Assembly: GCF_027594825.1 (NCBI RefSeq)
Contig: NZ_CP088930.1
Location: 3,471,019-3,535,018, forward strand
Length of the DNA: 64,000 nucleotides
Reading direction: 5' to 3'
Origin: Serratia liquefaciens
GTDB lineage: Bacteria > Pseudomonadota > Gammaproteobacteria > Enterobacterales > Enterobacteriaceae
The notes below the pieces were generated by a model, which worked only from the letters and a program-made list of their open reading frames with translations, was not told the origin of the DNA and made no database searches. A program made the translations under genes and the position numbers. Of the stretch, positions 46,033 to 55,448 are shown in pieces (position 1 is the stretch's first letter; the number at the start of each line of letters is the position of its first letter).

Positions 46033-47169
46033 ATGAGATATATAAAAACGCCAATATTCATTGGCGGCGTTGTGCTGTCGGCGTTATCCGCCGGTGCGCA
46101 GGCAGAAATCACCATTCTGGATAAAAACCCGCAAAGCAATGTGTTGCTGGCACCACTGAGTTTGAAAGTCGGCGGCAGTATTCGCCCCGAGTGGATATTT
46201 AATAATGGCCCGGAGCCGGGGTATTATAAAAATGGTCACGACGGCGGCACGCGCTTTCGCTTTAGCGGCGACTATGCGCTGACGCAGGATACCTCGGTTA
46301 TAGGCTACTACGAGTGGGGTGTCGATCTGGCACATGCGCTGAGTTGGGACGGCCACTACAACGAAGACGGCAAACGCGACTATCAGCGCCAGCTGTATGG
46401 CGGCTTCAAAGATGACCGCTACGGCACCTTAACCTTTGGCCACCAATACGGCATTTATTATTCGGTTGTCGGCATTAAAAGCGACGTCTGGGATAACGAT
46501 GGGCATGCGGGCGGCACTGGCATTGGTATTTCCGGCGACTACGACGGCGGTAATAAACCGAAGAACAGCCTGAAATACACCAATGATTTTGGGCCGGTTA
46601 CCTTATACGCCAACTATTTATTGCCGGAAGACGAGTTGCACACGGCGGATAATCTCAGCTATCGCCGCAAAGGTGGCGGCGGGGTAGGGTTCGATTATAA
46701 GGCGACGAAGACATTAACGGTAAGCGCGGCTTACAGCTACACCGACGCAAAAATCAAAGACAACCAATATAACGAGAAAGAGTATCACCAGCAGTTATCC
46801 GGCACCGCGCTGACCTGGCAACCCAATAACTGGTATATCGTCGGGACCGCCAGCTATTACAAAGACTATGTGCCCAGCACCCGTGAACGTACCTTGTCGC
46901 ATTATTTCGCCGGGAGCGGTTACGGGGTGGAAGGTTTTGTCGGTTATACCTTTAATATCGACAAGCCTTTCCTGAAATCGATCCAACCTTATGTGGCTGC
47001 GGACTCGCTGCAATTGAAGGGCGACGAAGAGTACCACGCCAATCACGTATACCTCGGGGTGGGGACCACCATCGGCTATGGCCTGTCGGTGTATGCGGAA
47101 CGGACGCTGGCCAACAGCAGCGACAACGAACCGGACTCCACCTGGGTGACGGTGTTCTACGACTTCTGA
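46033..47169 (+). CDS. Outer-membrane porin
   Basis: This 378-residue beta-barrel has a signal peptide (about 1-24, ending AGAQA). Successive amphipathic strands follow, such as TRFRFSGDYALTQDTSVIGYYEWG, RQLYGGFKDDRYGTLTFGHQYGIYYSVVG and YGLSVYAERTLANSS, ending WVTVFYDF with a terminal Phe. It belongs to the wider Gram-negative porin superfamily but differs from OmpC/OmpF in the opening strands, so it may be substrate-selective. The ribosome site is GGGGTAATA. It is monocistronic, with a terminator downstream. Confidence 0.85.
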   Translation: MRYIKTPIFIGGVVLSALSAGAQAEITILDKNPQSNVLLAPLSLKVGGSIRPEWIFNNGPEPGYYKNGHDGGTRFRFSGDYALTQDTSVIGYYEWGVDLAHALSWDGHYNEDGKRDYQRQLYGGFKDDRYGTLTFGHQYGIYYSVVGIKSDVWDNDGHAGGTGIGISGDYDGGNKPKNSLKYTNDFGPVTLYANYLLPEDELHTADNLSYRRKGGGGVGFDYKATKTLTVSAAYSYTDAKIKDNQYNEKEYHQQLSGTALTWQPNNWYIVGTASYYKDYVPSTRERTLSHYFAGSGYGVEGFVGYTFNIDKPFLKSIQPYVAADSLQLKGDEEYHANHVYLGVGTTIGYGLSVYAERTLANSSDNEPDSTWVTVFYDF

Positions 47170-47190
47170 TCCCCCCGCACAAACTTTCCA

Positions 47191-47217
47191 GGCCGGCCTC
47201 GTTGCCGGCCTTTTTGT
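47191..47217 (+). terminator. Terminator after the porin
   Basis: The stem GGCCGGC/GCCGGCC has a short loop and is followed by TTTTTG, beginning 22 bases after the porin stop. Confidence 0.88.
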
Positions 47218-47226
47218 CTGGTTATT

Positions 47227-48045
47227 TCACAGGGTGATCCAACCGCCCTGTGCCCGATCCGCCGCGGTTTTCTCCGCCAGATAGCGTGCCGGCGGTTTGC
47301 CCACCGCTTTGCGGAACATGGTGACGAAACCACTGGCGCTCTCATAGCCCAGATCCAGCGCCACCCGCTGTACGGTCTCCCCCTTGGTCAGGCGTTGCAG
47401 CGCCAGCATCACGTGCAGTTGCCGTCGCCAGTGGCCAAAGCTCATGCCCATTTGCTGCTGCAGGGTGCGGTTGAGGGTGCGTTCGCTCATGCCGATGCGC
47501 TGAGCCCATTGGCTTAGGGTGGCTTTGTCCGCCGGATCGGCCAGCAGGCGCTCGGTCAGTTGGCGAATGCGTGCGTCATTGGAGACCGGCAAGTGCAGGT
47601 TCTCAATCGGCGCGGCGGCCAATTGATCCAAGAGTACGCCAATCAGTCGCCCCTCCGGCCCTTGCTCGTCATACAGCGGATCAAAACCGCTGGCCTGAAG
47701 TAACAGTTCACGCAGCAATGGCGAAACGGCCAACGTACAGCAGTTGGTCGGCAACCCGGTGATGGCAGCCTGATCGACAAACAGCGCGTAACATTCGGTG
47801 GCTCCGGTACCCTGAGCGTTATGCAGCACGTTGCTGGGCATCCAAAGCGCACACTGCGGCGGGACCAGCCACAGGCCGTTTTCCACTTCACAGCGGATCA
47901 TGCCGCGCATCGTATAAATCAGCTGCGCTTTTTGGTGCCGGTGATGGGCGACTTCCCAATCCTTGTTAACGGTGGAACCCTGCACGGCGAAAACCGCCCG
48001 GGGCACCCGATCGATATCGAAAAGCGGCTGAGTGACAAAAGGCAT
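47227..48045 (-). CDS. AraC-family regulator with cupin sensor
   Basis: This 272-residue protein has an N-terminal AraC-type cupin (about 10-130: HHRHQKAQLIYTMRGMIRCEVENGLWLVPPQCALWMP). Two C-terminal helix-turn-helix motifs follow (LSQWAQRIGMSERTLNRTLQQQMGMSFGHWRR; VQRVALDLGYESASGFVTMFRKAVGKPP). I chose ATG at 48045 because the cupin begins there. A perfect palindrome abuts this start, so the gene is probably auto- or iron-regulated. It is divergent from the gene at 48162. Confidence 0.88.
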   Translation of the reverse strand: MPFVTQPLFDIDRVPRAVFAVQGSTVNKDWEVAHHRHQKAQLIYTMRGMIRCEVENGLWLVPPQCALWMPSNVLHNAQGTGATECYALFVDQAAITGLPTNCCTLAVSPLLRELLLQASGFDPLYDEQGPEGRLIGVLLDQLAAAPIENLHLPVSNDARIRQLTERLLADPADKATLSQWAQRIGMSERTLNRTLQQQMGMSFGHWRRQLHVMLALQRLTKGETVQRVALDLGYESASGFVTMFRKAVGKPPARYLAEKTAADRAQGGWITL

Positions 48046-48059
48046 GAGAATTATTCTCA
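48045..48059. promoter_or_regulatory. Palindrome at the AraC start, Fur-like
   Basis: TGAGAATTATTCTCA is a perfect 7-1-7 palindrome resembling known Fur sites. It overlaps the start codon of the regulator and the 5' region of the divergent gene. Confidence 0.5.
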
Positions 48060-48161
48060 ATTTGGCGTAAATGAAAAACATTATGTCCTGATTGTGCAAT
48101 GTGGTCTAGTGCCTCCGCCGATAAAGTAAGCGCACGTTTTCGAACTCTTAGGAGAAATCTC

Positions 48162-48557
48162 ATGTCATTAGACTCTGCAACCTTCCCGCTGGTCTGGATG
48201 CGTCAGCAAGCCGCCGGCGAACCGAAAGATACCCTCGCCGAATTTGCCGAATTCAGCACCTTGCTGCAGCGTGAACAGCCGTTTGTGCTGCTTTGCGATC
48301 GTCGTATGGACGAGAGCGGCGAGCAGGATCGTGACGAGCGCACCCAGGTCGCCCTGTGGAAACGCGATCACCGCGAGGCGCTGGCGCAGTGGGTAAAAGG
48401 CATGGTGCTGATCGAGCCGGACGACGTGCGCCGCCAGGCAGCGGAAGGGTTTGTCGATTTCGCCAGCCGTTTCTGGGGCTACCCGGTGATGGTGGTGGCC
48501 AGTGAGCAGCAGGCTCATGAGCTGGCACAACGCCTGCTCGAGCAACGGGAACAATAA
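48162..48557 (+). CDS. Protein of unknown function next to a Rob-like regulator
   Basis: This 131-residue soluble protein has SLDSATFPLVWMRQQAAGEPKDTLAEF and FVLLCDRRMDESGEQDRDERTQVALWKRDHREALAQWVKG. An AGGAG ribosome site precedes the ATG at 48162. I do not recognise a characterised family. It is 16 bases upstream of the rob-like gene, so the two are co-transcribed. Confidence 0.7.
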   Translation: MSLDSATFPLVWMRQQAAGEPKDTLAEFAEFSTLLQREQPFVLLCDRRMDESGEQDRDERTQVALWKRDHREALAQWVKGMVLIEPDDVRRQAAEGFVDFASRFWGYPVMVVASEQQAHELAQRLLEQREQ

Positions 48558-48573
48558 TTAATAAGGAAGCGCC

Positions 48574-49452
48574 ATGTATCAGCAACAGGTAATTGCGCAA
48601 CTGCTGGCCTGGATTGAAGCAAACCTCGACCAGCCGCTGACGCTGGACGATATCGCCGCCAAATCCGGTTATTCCAAATGGCATTTGCAACGGCTGTTCA
48701 AGCAGTTGACCGGCCATATTCTGGGCACCTACGCCCGGCGCAGGCGTTTGACCGCCGCCGCGCGTGAGCTGCGGCTCACCCATACCGGCGTGGCCTGCAT
48801 TGCCGATAAGTACCAGTTCGATTCCCAGCAGACCTTCACCCGTTGCTTCAAAAAACAGTTTGGTTTGCCGCCGGCCGGCTATCGCCGCAGTGCGGATTGG
48901 TCCAGCCACGGCATGCAGCCGCCGCTGCGGATGGCAGAAGGCCCATTGCCGCAGGGGGATATTGTCACTCTGCCGGCCATGCAGCTGGTGGGACGTACCC
49001 AGCGCCGCTGCTGCACGCTGGGGCAAATGCAACGTTCGAAAAATGAGCTGCGCCAGTATGTCTGGAACCAGGTGCTGCAACCCGAAGTTGCGCCACCGGC
49101 GGTGGTCTACGGCCTCACCAGCCTGGAAGCGGACAGCCGACAGCTTGATGGTCAACGCATGGCCTATACTCTGGCGCTGGCGGATGAGCAGGCCGAAGGG
49201 GAGCAGGTGCTGATCGAACAGGGGGATTACGCCAGCTTTACCTATCAGGGGCAGGTTGAAGAGTTGCCAAACTTCGTGGACCGCCTGTATGAAGCCGCGA
49301 TGCCCATGATGAAAGCCGTACGGCGCCCCGGGCAGGATATCGAGCGTTTTTATCCGACGCCGGGTGAGGTTTGCAACGTACCCGGTACGGCGATCCGCTG
49401 CGAATATCTGATCCCGATTCGCCGAACGTCACCGCCGGCCGCTGCGCTTTAA
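48574..49452 (+). CDS. Rob/MarA-type regulator with GyrI-like domain
   Basis: This 292-residue AraC-family protein has its DNA-binding domain first (about 1-105: LDDIAAKSGYSKWHLQRLFKQLTGHILGTYARRRRLTAAA; QFDSQQTFTRCFKKQFGLPPAGYRR). A C-terminal GyrI-like effector domain (about 125-285) ends in DIERFYPTPGE and IRCEYLIPIRR. It matches E. coli Rob end to end but is divergent, so it is probably a paralogue and not Rob itself. Such proteins activate mar-type efflux and stress genes. It is the second gene of a two-gene operon. Confidence 0.88.
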   Translation: MYQQQVIAQLLAWIEANLDQPLTLDDIAAKSGYSKWHLQRLFKQLTGHILGTYARRRRLTAAARELRLTHTGVACIADKYQFDSQQTFTRCFKKQFGLPPAGYRRSADWSSHGMQPPLRMAEGPLPQGDIVTLPAMQLVGRTQRRCCTLGQMQRSKNELRQYVWNQVLQPEVAPPAVVYGLTSLEADSRQLDGQRMAYTLALADEQAEGEQVLIEQGDYASFTYQGQVEELPNFVDRLYEAAMPMMKAVRRPGQDIERFYPTPGEVCNVPGTAIRCEYLIPIRRTSPPAAAL

Positions 49453-49623
49453 CGGCAGTTTTCGCAGAAAAACCTCTCCGTGCCGCACCAGGTTACAAAA
49501 AAGTTCGATATTGCGCTGGTAATGTTTCACACTTGGGCCGATGTGCACATATAATGCGCATCCGGTCATTTATGGCCGCATAACCTATATTGATAACTGC
49601 CAGTGGCCACTACCAACACGAAG

Positions 49624-50544
49624 ATGAAAATGAGCATTCGCGCGTTCCTAACCCTGTTTACGGCACTGGTGGCTTTCAGCCAGGCTGCCTTCGCCGTTGT
49701 ATATCCTTTGCCTGCCAAAGACAGCCGTCTGGTGGGTGAGAACATCCAAATCACCGTACCGGAAGACAGCAAGCTGCCGCTGGAGAGCTTTGCCGCTCAA
49801 TACCAGATGGGCCTGAGCAATATGCTGGAAGCCAACCCGGGTGTGGATCCTTTCCTGCCGAAGGCGGGCAGCACTCTGACCATCCCACAGCAGTTGATCC
49901 TGCCGGATGCGCCACGTGAAGGCATCATCATCAACAGCGCCGAGATGCGTCTGTACTACTACCCGAAAGGTACCAACACCGTAATCGTGTTGCCTATCGG
50001 TATCGGCCAGTTGGGCAAAGACACCCCGCTGAACTGGACCACCACCGTGCAGCGCAAGAAAGACGGCCCGACCTGGACGCCAACCGCCAAGATGCGCGCA
50101 GAATACGCCGCTGACGGCGAGATCCTGCCTGCAGTATTCCCGGCCGGTCCGGACAACCCTATGGGGCTGTACGCGCTGTACGTCGGTCGTCTGTATGCCA
50201 TCCACGGCACCAATGCCAACTTCGGTATCGGTCTGCGCGTGAGCCATGGCTGTGTGCGTCTGCGTGCTGACGACATCAAGTTCCTGTTTGAAAACGTTCC
50301 GGTCGGCACCCGCGTGCAGTTCATCAACGAGCCGATCAAAGCCAGCGTTGAGCCGGACGGTTCCCGTTACATTGAAGTGCACAACCCACTTTCTGCTAAC
50401 GAAGAACAGCTGCAGTCCAAAGATCCGGTGCCGTTGACCATCTCTGCGCCAGTGGGCAAAGTGATGATGGACCCAGCGGTTAACCAGAGCGAAGTGGACG
50501 CGGCAATCAAAGCCCGTTCCGGTATGCCGGTTAAAGTGAACTGA
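49624..50544 (+). CDS. ldtB: L,D-transpeptidase LdtB (YbiS/ErfK family)
   Basis: This 306-residue periplasmic enzyme anchors Braun lipoprotein to peptidoglycan. A signal peptide (about 1-25) is followed by [16 protein letters not shown], a LysM-like segment ([24 protein letters not shown]) and the YkuD catalytic domain with [10 protein letters not shown] and SHGCVRL (Cys near residue 209). It is closest to E. coli LdtB, including the same length if the ATG at 49624 is used; a GTG at 49603 adds seven residues. It is monocistronic. Confidence 0.95.
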   Translation: MKMSIRAFLTLFTALVAFSQAAFAVVYPLPAKDSRLVGENIQITVPEDSKLPLESFAAQYQMGLSNMLEANPGVDPFLPKAGSTLTIPQQLILPDAPREGIIINSAEMRLYYYPKGTNTVIVLPIGIGQLGKDTPLNWTTTVQRKKDGPTWTPTAKMRAEYAADGEILPAVFPAGPDNPMGLYALYVGRLYAIHGTNANFGIGLRVSHGCVRLRADDIKFLFENVPVGTRVQFINEPIKASVEPDGSRYIEVHNPLSANEEQLQSKDPVPLTISAPVGKVMMDPAVNQSEVDAAIKARSGMPVKVN

Positions 50545-51206
50545 TTGATTCAGTCGCTGTAGAAAAGGCGCCTTAGGGGTCTGAGGCCGTTGACAAAGTG
50601 CTCTGTTGTTTAATAGTAGGGGCGCTGCATGCTGCCCAATAGTATAATCAATGGGTTAAATCGGGTCGAACATGTTCGACACCTACCGGTTTAGCCTTTT
50701 CGCAGGTTTGTCAGCCGTCTGAGGCGCCTTAGAGCGCCTTTTTTTATGGCTAAAAAACACCGTTTTGCGCAGGCCTCCGCAGTTCTTTGCTTTTCGTTAC
50801 CGCTGCCGCTTTAAAGGTCCGGTACTGTTAGCAAAAAACAGATTTTCTCGTTGCTTAAAACGGACATCGCGAAGCTGTAGGTGGGCCAAATTGCGACAGG
50901 GAACTGTCGGGAAGGCCGTCGCTGAAACTTCTTTCTCTGGTGCAAAAACACGGCCTGAAGATCTTGCTGTAGAGTGTCAGAATAATCACAGATTACCTGC
51001 CTATGCATCACCGCTATAAATCCTTCCTGATAATTATTCCTCAAAAAACCATCGTTAATTAATTGGTTATATATCCCCTCCGACCAGTAATTGTCTGAGA
51101 AAAAACTCTCAAAATCGCTGCATTGTGAAAATAAGATCACACAAACGTAACAAAAGATAAACATAGGCTCTCTATATTGGCTGCTTTGCTTTTGGGAGGG
51201 CGTGTC
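50545..51206. repeat. Intergenic repeat mosaic after ldtB
   Basis: About 660 bases without a convincing gene. From 50568 an inverted repeat (GGCGCCTTAGGGGTCTGAGG, mirrored near 50712 as CCGTCTGAGGCGCC) flanks two dispersed elements: the GGGCGC-type palindromic core (50617-50634) and GGGTCGAACATGTTCGACA (50665-50683), which recurs at 56729. A hairpin AGGCGC/GCGCCT with a T-run (near 50722-50747) ends the block. The rest, to 51206, holds the exbD promoter, with no operator I can name. Confidence 0.7.
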
Positions 51207-51614
51207 ATGCGTAACTGGAACGAGCCGAAAAAGAACAAAGCGCACATCGAACTGATCCCGATGATCGACGTGATGATGTTTTTACTGGTGTTTTTTGTGT
51301 TGATTAGCCTGAACGTGATCCCGGCCCTTGGGCTGAAGACTCAGTTGCCGTCCGCCGGTAGCGCTCAGCAATTGAAACCGCAGAAGAAGACGATCATCAC
51401 GTTGGGCGCTGAGGAACAACTGCAGTTGGACGGTCAGCCCATTGCGCTGAGCGCGCTGGTCAGCACGCTGAAGCAACAGCAGCAGGAAAACCAGACCACC
51501 ACCATTATCGTCAACAGCGACAAAGGCGTTGCGGTAGAGCGCCTGGTCGCGGTGATGGATAACCTGCGTCAGGGCGGTTTCTTCTCCGTCTCCATCGCCA
51601 CACGGAAGCTGTGA
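51207..51614 (+). CDS. exbD: ExbD-type energiser of a dedicated TonB system
   Basis: This 135-residue inner-membrane protein has a single N-terminal helix preceded by HIELIPMIDVMMFLLVFFVL, with the proton-path Asp in MIDV. A periplasmic domain follows. I chose ATG at 51207 with GGGAGG upstream. It is the first gene of exbD-tonB-receptor. Its partner exbB lies beyond the receptor, an unusual split order, since exbB normally comes first. Confidence 0.92.
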   Translation: MRNWNEPKKNKAHIELIPMIDVMMFLLVFFVLISLNVIPALGLKTQLPSAGSAQQLKPQKKTIITLGAEEQLQLDGQPIALSALVSTLKQQQQENQTTTIIVNSDKGVAVERLVAVMDNLRQGGFFSVSIATRKL

Positions 51615-51615
51615 C

Positions 51616-52374
51616 ATGTATCTGCTCTATCGTTCACGTCACCTTTTCAGCTGGTTGCCGGCGCTGATCGTCGTGGGCTGCGTGCTGTTCGCCAGCCAAC
51701 AGGCGGCGCTGAAAATTCAGCCGCGCTATGACGAAACCGCCATGGAGCTGGCATTGGTCGAGCCGGAACCTCAGCCACAGCCACAGCCGGAACCGGAGCC
51801 GCCGGTTGAAACCCCACCGCAACCCGAGCCACCGCCGCCGGAACCTGAGCCCCTTCCTGAACCCGTGGTGCCTGCACCTGAGCCGATTGTCGAGGCCAAA
51901 CCGGTGCCCAAGCCGCAGCCGAAACCCAAACCCAAGCCGGTGAAGGAGAAAGCCAAGCCGGTGGAAAAGGCCAGGCCGGTCGCGGTGCCGACAGCGCCGA
52001 GAACCCTGGTCAGCAAGCCCGCCGCACAACCTGTTCCGCCGGCTCCGGCGGCCCCGAAGGTGAACGCGCAGGCGATCGAAAACGGTTATCTGCAGGCATT
52101 GCGCCATGAGCTGGAGCAGCGCAAGCGCTATCCCAGCGGGCGACAGGCCTCGCTTGAACGGCCGCAGGGCAACGTCGAGGTGTGGCTGGAGGTGGATCGC
52201 AGCGGTCGGGTGATCTCGTCCGGCATCACCAATAAGGCCCCCAGCATGCTGCTCAACCGTGCGGCGCTGAGCAGTTTGCAAAGTATCAGCCAGGTGAAGC
52301 CGTTCCCAAGTGAGGCTTTCAACGGGCAGACAACCAAAAGATTTTCAGCCACGTTCAATTATCAGGCGCCTTGA
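51616..52374 (+). CDS. tonB: TonB-like energy transducer
   Basis: This 252-residue protein has one N-terminal membrane helix (about 12-30). A long Pro/Glu then Pro/Lys repeat region (about 50-130, PQPQPEPEPP, PKPQPKPKPK) spans the periplasm. The C-terminal TonB domain (about 155-250) has QALRHELEQRKRYPSGRQ, VEVWLEVDRSG and FNYQAP. It lies one base after exbD, so is tightly coupled. It presumably serves the neighbouring receptor and is distinct from the chromosomal housekeeping TonB. Confidence 0.92.
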   Translation: MYLLYRSRHLFSWLPALIVVGCVLFASQQAALKIQPRYDETAMELALVEPEPQPQPQPEPEPPVETPPQPEPPPPEPEPLPEPVVPAPEPIVEAKPVPKPQPKPKPKPVKEKAKPVEKARPVAVPTAPRTLVSKPAAQPVPPAPAAPKVNAQAIENGYLQALRHELEQRKRYPSGRQASLERPQGNVEVWLEVDRSGRVISSGITNKAPSMLLNRAALSSLQSISQVKPFPSEAFNGQTTKRFSATFNYQAP

Positions 52375-52413
52375 GGCCTGGCATAACAGTTTGATTTTTA
52401 GGGGATGGAAACA

Positions 52414-54654
52414 ATGAAATCTTTCAATCGATCTGGGATTTATCTGGCAGTGATGTCGGCGATGTTGCCGGGTGCAGTGCTGGCAGCGGACTCGACCGAC
52501 GTTGGCACCATCAACGTAAAAGGGCAGTCGCTGGGGGGCGGCATGATGGTGCAGGAGGACAGCGCCAAGTCGCGTTCCACCGTCACCAAAGAGGCGATGG
52601 ATAAAATGCCGGCGGCGGCCAACGCCATCGACAAGCTGAAATATACGCCTGGCCTGAACGTCAACAGCAACGACGCCAGCGGCCTGAGCGGCGTCGATTA
52701 CACCATGCGTGGCATGAACTCCGATCAAATCGGCCTGTCGATGGACGGGATCCCGATCAACGACTCCGGCAACTATGCGGTTTATCCGAACCTGCTGGGT
52801 GATTCGGAGAACCTGGGGGAAGTGTTCGTCACCCAAGGCTCTTCGGAAGCCGACGGCCCGCACATTGGCTCCAGCGGTGGCAATATTGGCCTGGTGACGC
52901 GGCGTCCGTCTAAAGACTTCGGCGGCTTCGTCAAACAGACGCTGGGCAGCAACAACCTGAGCAAAACCTTTGCCCGTCTGGAGACCGGTGAGTACAACGG
53001 CTTCAGCAACTGGATCTCCTATTCGCACACCGAGGCCAAAAAGTGGCGCGGGGAAGGGCGTCTGTACTCCAACAAGTTCGAGATGAACTCGCTGTATGAA
53101 GACGGTAACGGCAACAGCAGCAACCTGATCATGAAGTACAACCAGCAGAATAACGTTAACTACAACACCCTGAGCAAGGCGCAGTTCGCGGAGGACCCCC
53201 GTGGCGATTATGACACCACGCCGTCCTACAACAGCCGGGGCCAGTTGAACAAGTATTACAAGCTCAACCGCAATCCTTTTGACAATTTCAACCTGACCTT
53301 CACCCAGAAGCTGCAGCTGCGCGACAACCTGGCATTGACCCTGCAGCCGTACTACTACTGGGGGAACGGCGGCAGCTTCAGCGGTCAGACGGCATCGGTA
53401 TTGTCCAATACCTCGGACCGGGCCGGTCAGTATGACCTCAGCAACTTGCAGTCCAACACCTATTACCGTCCTTCCTGGACCCAGACCTGGCGGCCGGGCA
53501 TTACCACCAAGCTGAAGTGGGACATCAACGATCAGCACAGCCTGGATATTGGCTACTGGTATGAGCGTGCGCGCCAGTCGCAGACCCAACCGTTTATCGG
53601 CATCAAGGACGACGGCAACCCGGAACAACTCTCGGGCAAACTGGGCGGTTCCGATCAGGTGAAGGACGCCAACGGCAAAACCGTACAGGGGCGTAACCAG
53701 TACACCATTACCCCGGCGCAAAAAGTGTGGCTGCAGGACACCTGGTTTGCGACGCCGGACTGGACTTTCGTCGGCGGGCTGGCCTATCAGTACGTTGAAC
53801 GAAAAGGCGATAACAAGGGCAGCCTGTATAACGTGCCGGAAAAGCGTGATGCCAAATACCATGAATTGCTGCCTAACTTCAGCGCCAGTTACAAGCTGAA
53901 CCCGGAAAACCAGATGTTTTATAACCTGACGCGCAACATGCGCACCCCGCCAAACTATGTGTTGTACAACGTCGGCGACTCTATCAGCACCAAACCGGAG
54001 CTGAGCTGGAACCATGAGCTGGGCTGGCGCTTCGAGCGTGAAGATATGCTGCTCAGCGCCTCGTTGTTCTACATGCGCTACAGCGACCGTCAAATCTCCA
54101 CCACCAACCCGGCCGGTGACTACGAGATGATGAACATCGGCAACGTAGAGAACAAAGGGCTGGAGCTGGAGTGGAGCGGCCAACTGCCGCATAACTTCAA
54201 CTACTACACCTCTTACACCTATACCGAGTCCAAGCAGAAGAGCGACATTGTCAGCAACGGCGGCCTGCCGCTGCCGACCAGCGGCAAAGAGGTGCCGAAC
54301 GTGCCCAAAAACCTGCTTAACGTAACCCTGGGTTATGACGACGGTTTGTATTACAGCAGCGTGAGCGGCAAATACGTCAGTGCGTTCTACGGCGACCTGA
54401 CCAATGACGAGAAGATTGGCGGCCGTACGGTATTCGATCTGGCGGCGGGGGTGCATCTGCCGGTGGACAAGAAGATCGTCAAGAGTGCGGCACTCCGTTT
54501 TGGCATCAGCAACCTGTTTGACAAGGAGTACCTGACTTCGGTGCGTACCACGACCTTCAACGCCGCACCTTATAACGGCGTGAGGGCCAGCACGCCTTAC
54601 TACAACGTCGGTGAAGAACGTACCTTCAGCGTATCGCTGGAAGCCACCTTTTAA
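52414..54654 (+). CDS. TonB-dependent outer-membrane receptor
   Basis: This 746-residue receptor has a signal peptide (about 1-25, ending AVLA). The plug domain (about 35-165) includes DVGTINVKGQSL near the TonB box and YTMRGMNSDQIGLSMDGIPIND. A 22-strand barrel ends RTFSVSLEATF with a terminal Phe. I chose ATG at 52414, nine bases after GGGG; ATG at 52405 has no room for a ribosome site. The ligand is unknown; no siderophore synthesis genes are near. Its partners suggest an uncommon substrate linked to the phospholipase D downstream. Confidence 0.9.
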   Translation: MKSFNRSGIYLAVMSAMLPGAVLAADSTDVGTINVKGQSLGGGMMVQEDSAKSRSTVTKEAMDKMPAAANAIDKLKYTPGLNVNSNDASGLSGVDYTMRGMNSDQIGLSMDGIPINDSGNYAVYPNLLGDSENLGEVFVTQGSSEADGPHIGSSGGNIGLVTRRPSKDFGGFVKQTLGSNNLSKTFARLETGEYNGFSNWISYSHTEAKKWRGEGRLYSNKFEMNSLYEDGNGNSSNLIMKYNQQNNVNYNTLSKAQFAEDPRGDYDTTPSYNSRGQLNKYYKLNRNPFDNFNLTFTQKLQLRDNLALTLQPYYYWGNGGSFSGQTASVLSNTSDRAGQYDLSNLQSNTYYRPSWTQTWRPGITTKLKWDINDQHSLDIGYWYERARQSQTQPFIGIKDDGNPEQLSGKLGGSDQVKDANGKTVQGRNQYTITPAQKVWLQDTWFATPDWTFVGGLAYQYVERKGDNKGSLYNVPEKRDAKYHELLPNFSASYKLNPENQMFYNLTRNMRTPPNYVLYNVGDSISTKPELSWNHELGWRFEREDMLLSASLFYMRYSDRQISTTNPAGDYEMMNIGNVENKGLELEWSGQLPHNFNYYTSYTYTESKQKSDIVSNGGLPLPTSGKEVPNVPKNLLNVTLGYDDGLYYSSVSGKYVSAFYGDLTNDEKIGGRTVFDLAAGVHLPVDKKIVKSAALRFGISNLFDKEYLTSVRTTTFNAAPYNGVRASTPYYNVGEERTFSVSLEATF

Positions 54655-54660
54655 CTATTT

Positions 54661-54784
54661 ATACCCTGCGGCTTTCAAGTTGCAGCCAGGCGGCCAACTC
54701 GCTCATCCCCAGGCGCTTACTTAAGTAAGTAACTGGGATGAGCGAGTGCAGGTAACAACGCTGCGGCTTGAAAGACGACGGGTA
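54661..54784. repeat. ERIC element
   Basis: This imperfect palindrome of about 124 bp is flanked by ATACCCTGCGGCTTTCAAG and its near-complement ending AAGACGACGGGTA. It has the diagnostic core AAGTAAGTAACTGGGATG beside CCCCAGGCGCTTAC. It lies within the operon between the receptor and exbB, so the transcript can fold there and may lower exbB expression. Confidence 0.9.
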
Positions 54785-54797
54785 AGAGGACTGAACG

Positions 54798-55448
54798 ATG
54801 AATGCCAATCTATTACACGACATTATTTTCTACGTGATGTACGCCGCGCTGGCGATTGCACTGGTGATCATTATCGAACGTGCGTTGTACTTTGCCTATA
54901 CCCAACGTCAGGCGCGTCGACTGGAGCAGGCGCTGACGTTGGACGTGCACCGCACGGCCGATCTGCCGGATGAGTTGACCCAGCGCAACAGCCTGCCGCT
55001 GGCGGTGATTTCACCGGTGCTGGAGCAAAAACATCGTGCCGGTGACCGCGAGGCGATCGGTGATCTGATCGACGCTCAGTATTTGTTGAGCAAGCCGCTG
55101 ATGGCGAGAGGCCTGTGGTTGCTGGAAACTATCGTTACCGCGGCGCCGCTGTTGGGGCTGCTGGGTACGGTGATGGGGATTATCGAAACCTTTAAGGCAC
55201 TGGCTGCCTCGGGGGTGTCCGAACCGAGCCTGGTTTCTGCCGGGATGGGCACCGCACTGTACGCCACCGGGTTGGGTATCGCCATCGCGCTGCTGTGCCT
55301 GGTGGGGAACAACTATTTGCAAAGCCGCATGGAGCGGATTAACGAACTGTTGAAGGTGCTGCTGATCCGCGCCGGTGCGCCGGGCAGCCGCCCGGAAAAC
55401 GGCAGCCGCGAGCAACGGGTTGACAGCGAGGTGCCGCGCTATGCCTAA
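54798..55448 (+). CDS. exbB: ExbB-type energiser
   Basis: This 216-residue MotA/TolQ/ExbB-family protein has three membrane helices. The family block is LETIVTAAPLLGLLGTVMGIIETFKAL, followed by GTALYATGLGIAIALLCLVGNN. It starts at ATG with AGAGGA and is separated from the receptor gene by an ERIC element. The stop overlaps the next gene's start by eight bases (ATGCCTAA), so a phospholipase D is coupled to the energiser. Confidence 0.92.
   Translation: MNANLLHDIIFYVMYAALAIALVIIIERALYFAYTQRQARRLEQALTLDVHRTADLPDELTQRNSLPLAVISPVLEQKHRAGDREAIGDLIDAQYLLSKPLMARGLWLLETIVTAAPLLGLLGTVMGIIETFKALAASGVSEPSLVSAGMGTALYATGLGIAIALLCLVGNNYLQSRMERINELLKVLLIRAGAPGSRPENGSREQRVDSEVPRYA

Noticed and set aside
51120..51145. 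CRP-site-like TGTGA...TCACA before exbD
   Set aside because: The half-sites are separated by eight bases, not the six required for CRP.
50811..51245. 144-codon leftward frame before exbD
   Set aside because: It overlaps the exbD start region, lacks a ribosome site and family features, and runs through low-complexity intergenic DNA.
52345..54456. Long (703-codon) open frame antisense to the TonB receptor
   Set aside because: It is the mirror of a GC-rich real gene with strict codon bias; it has no ribosome site or recognisable domain, and the receptor is complete on the other strand.
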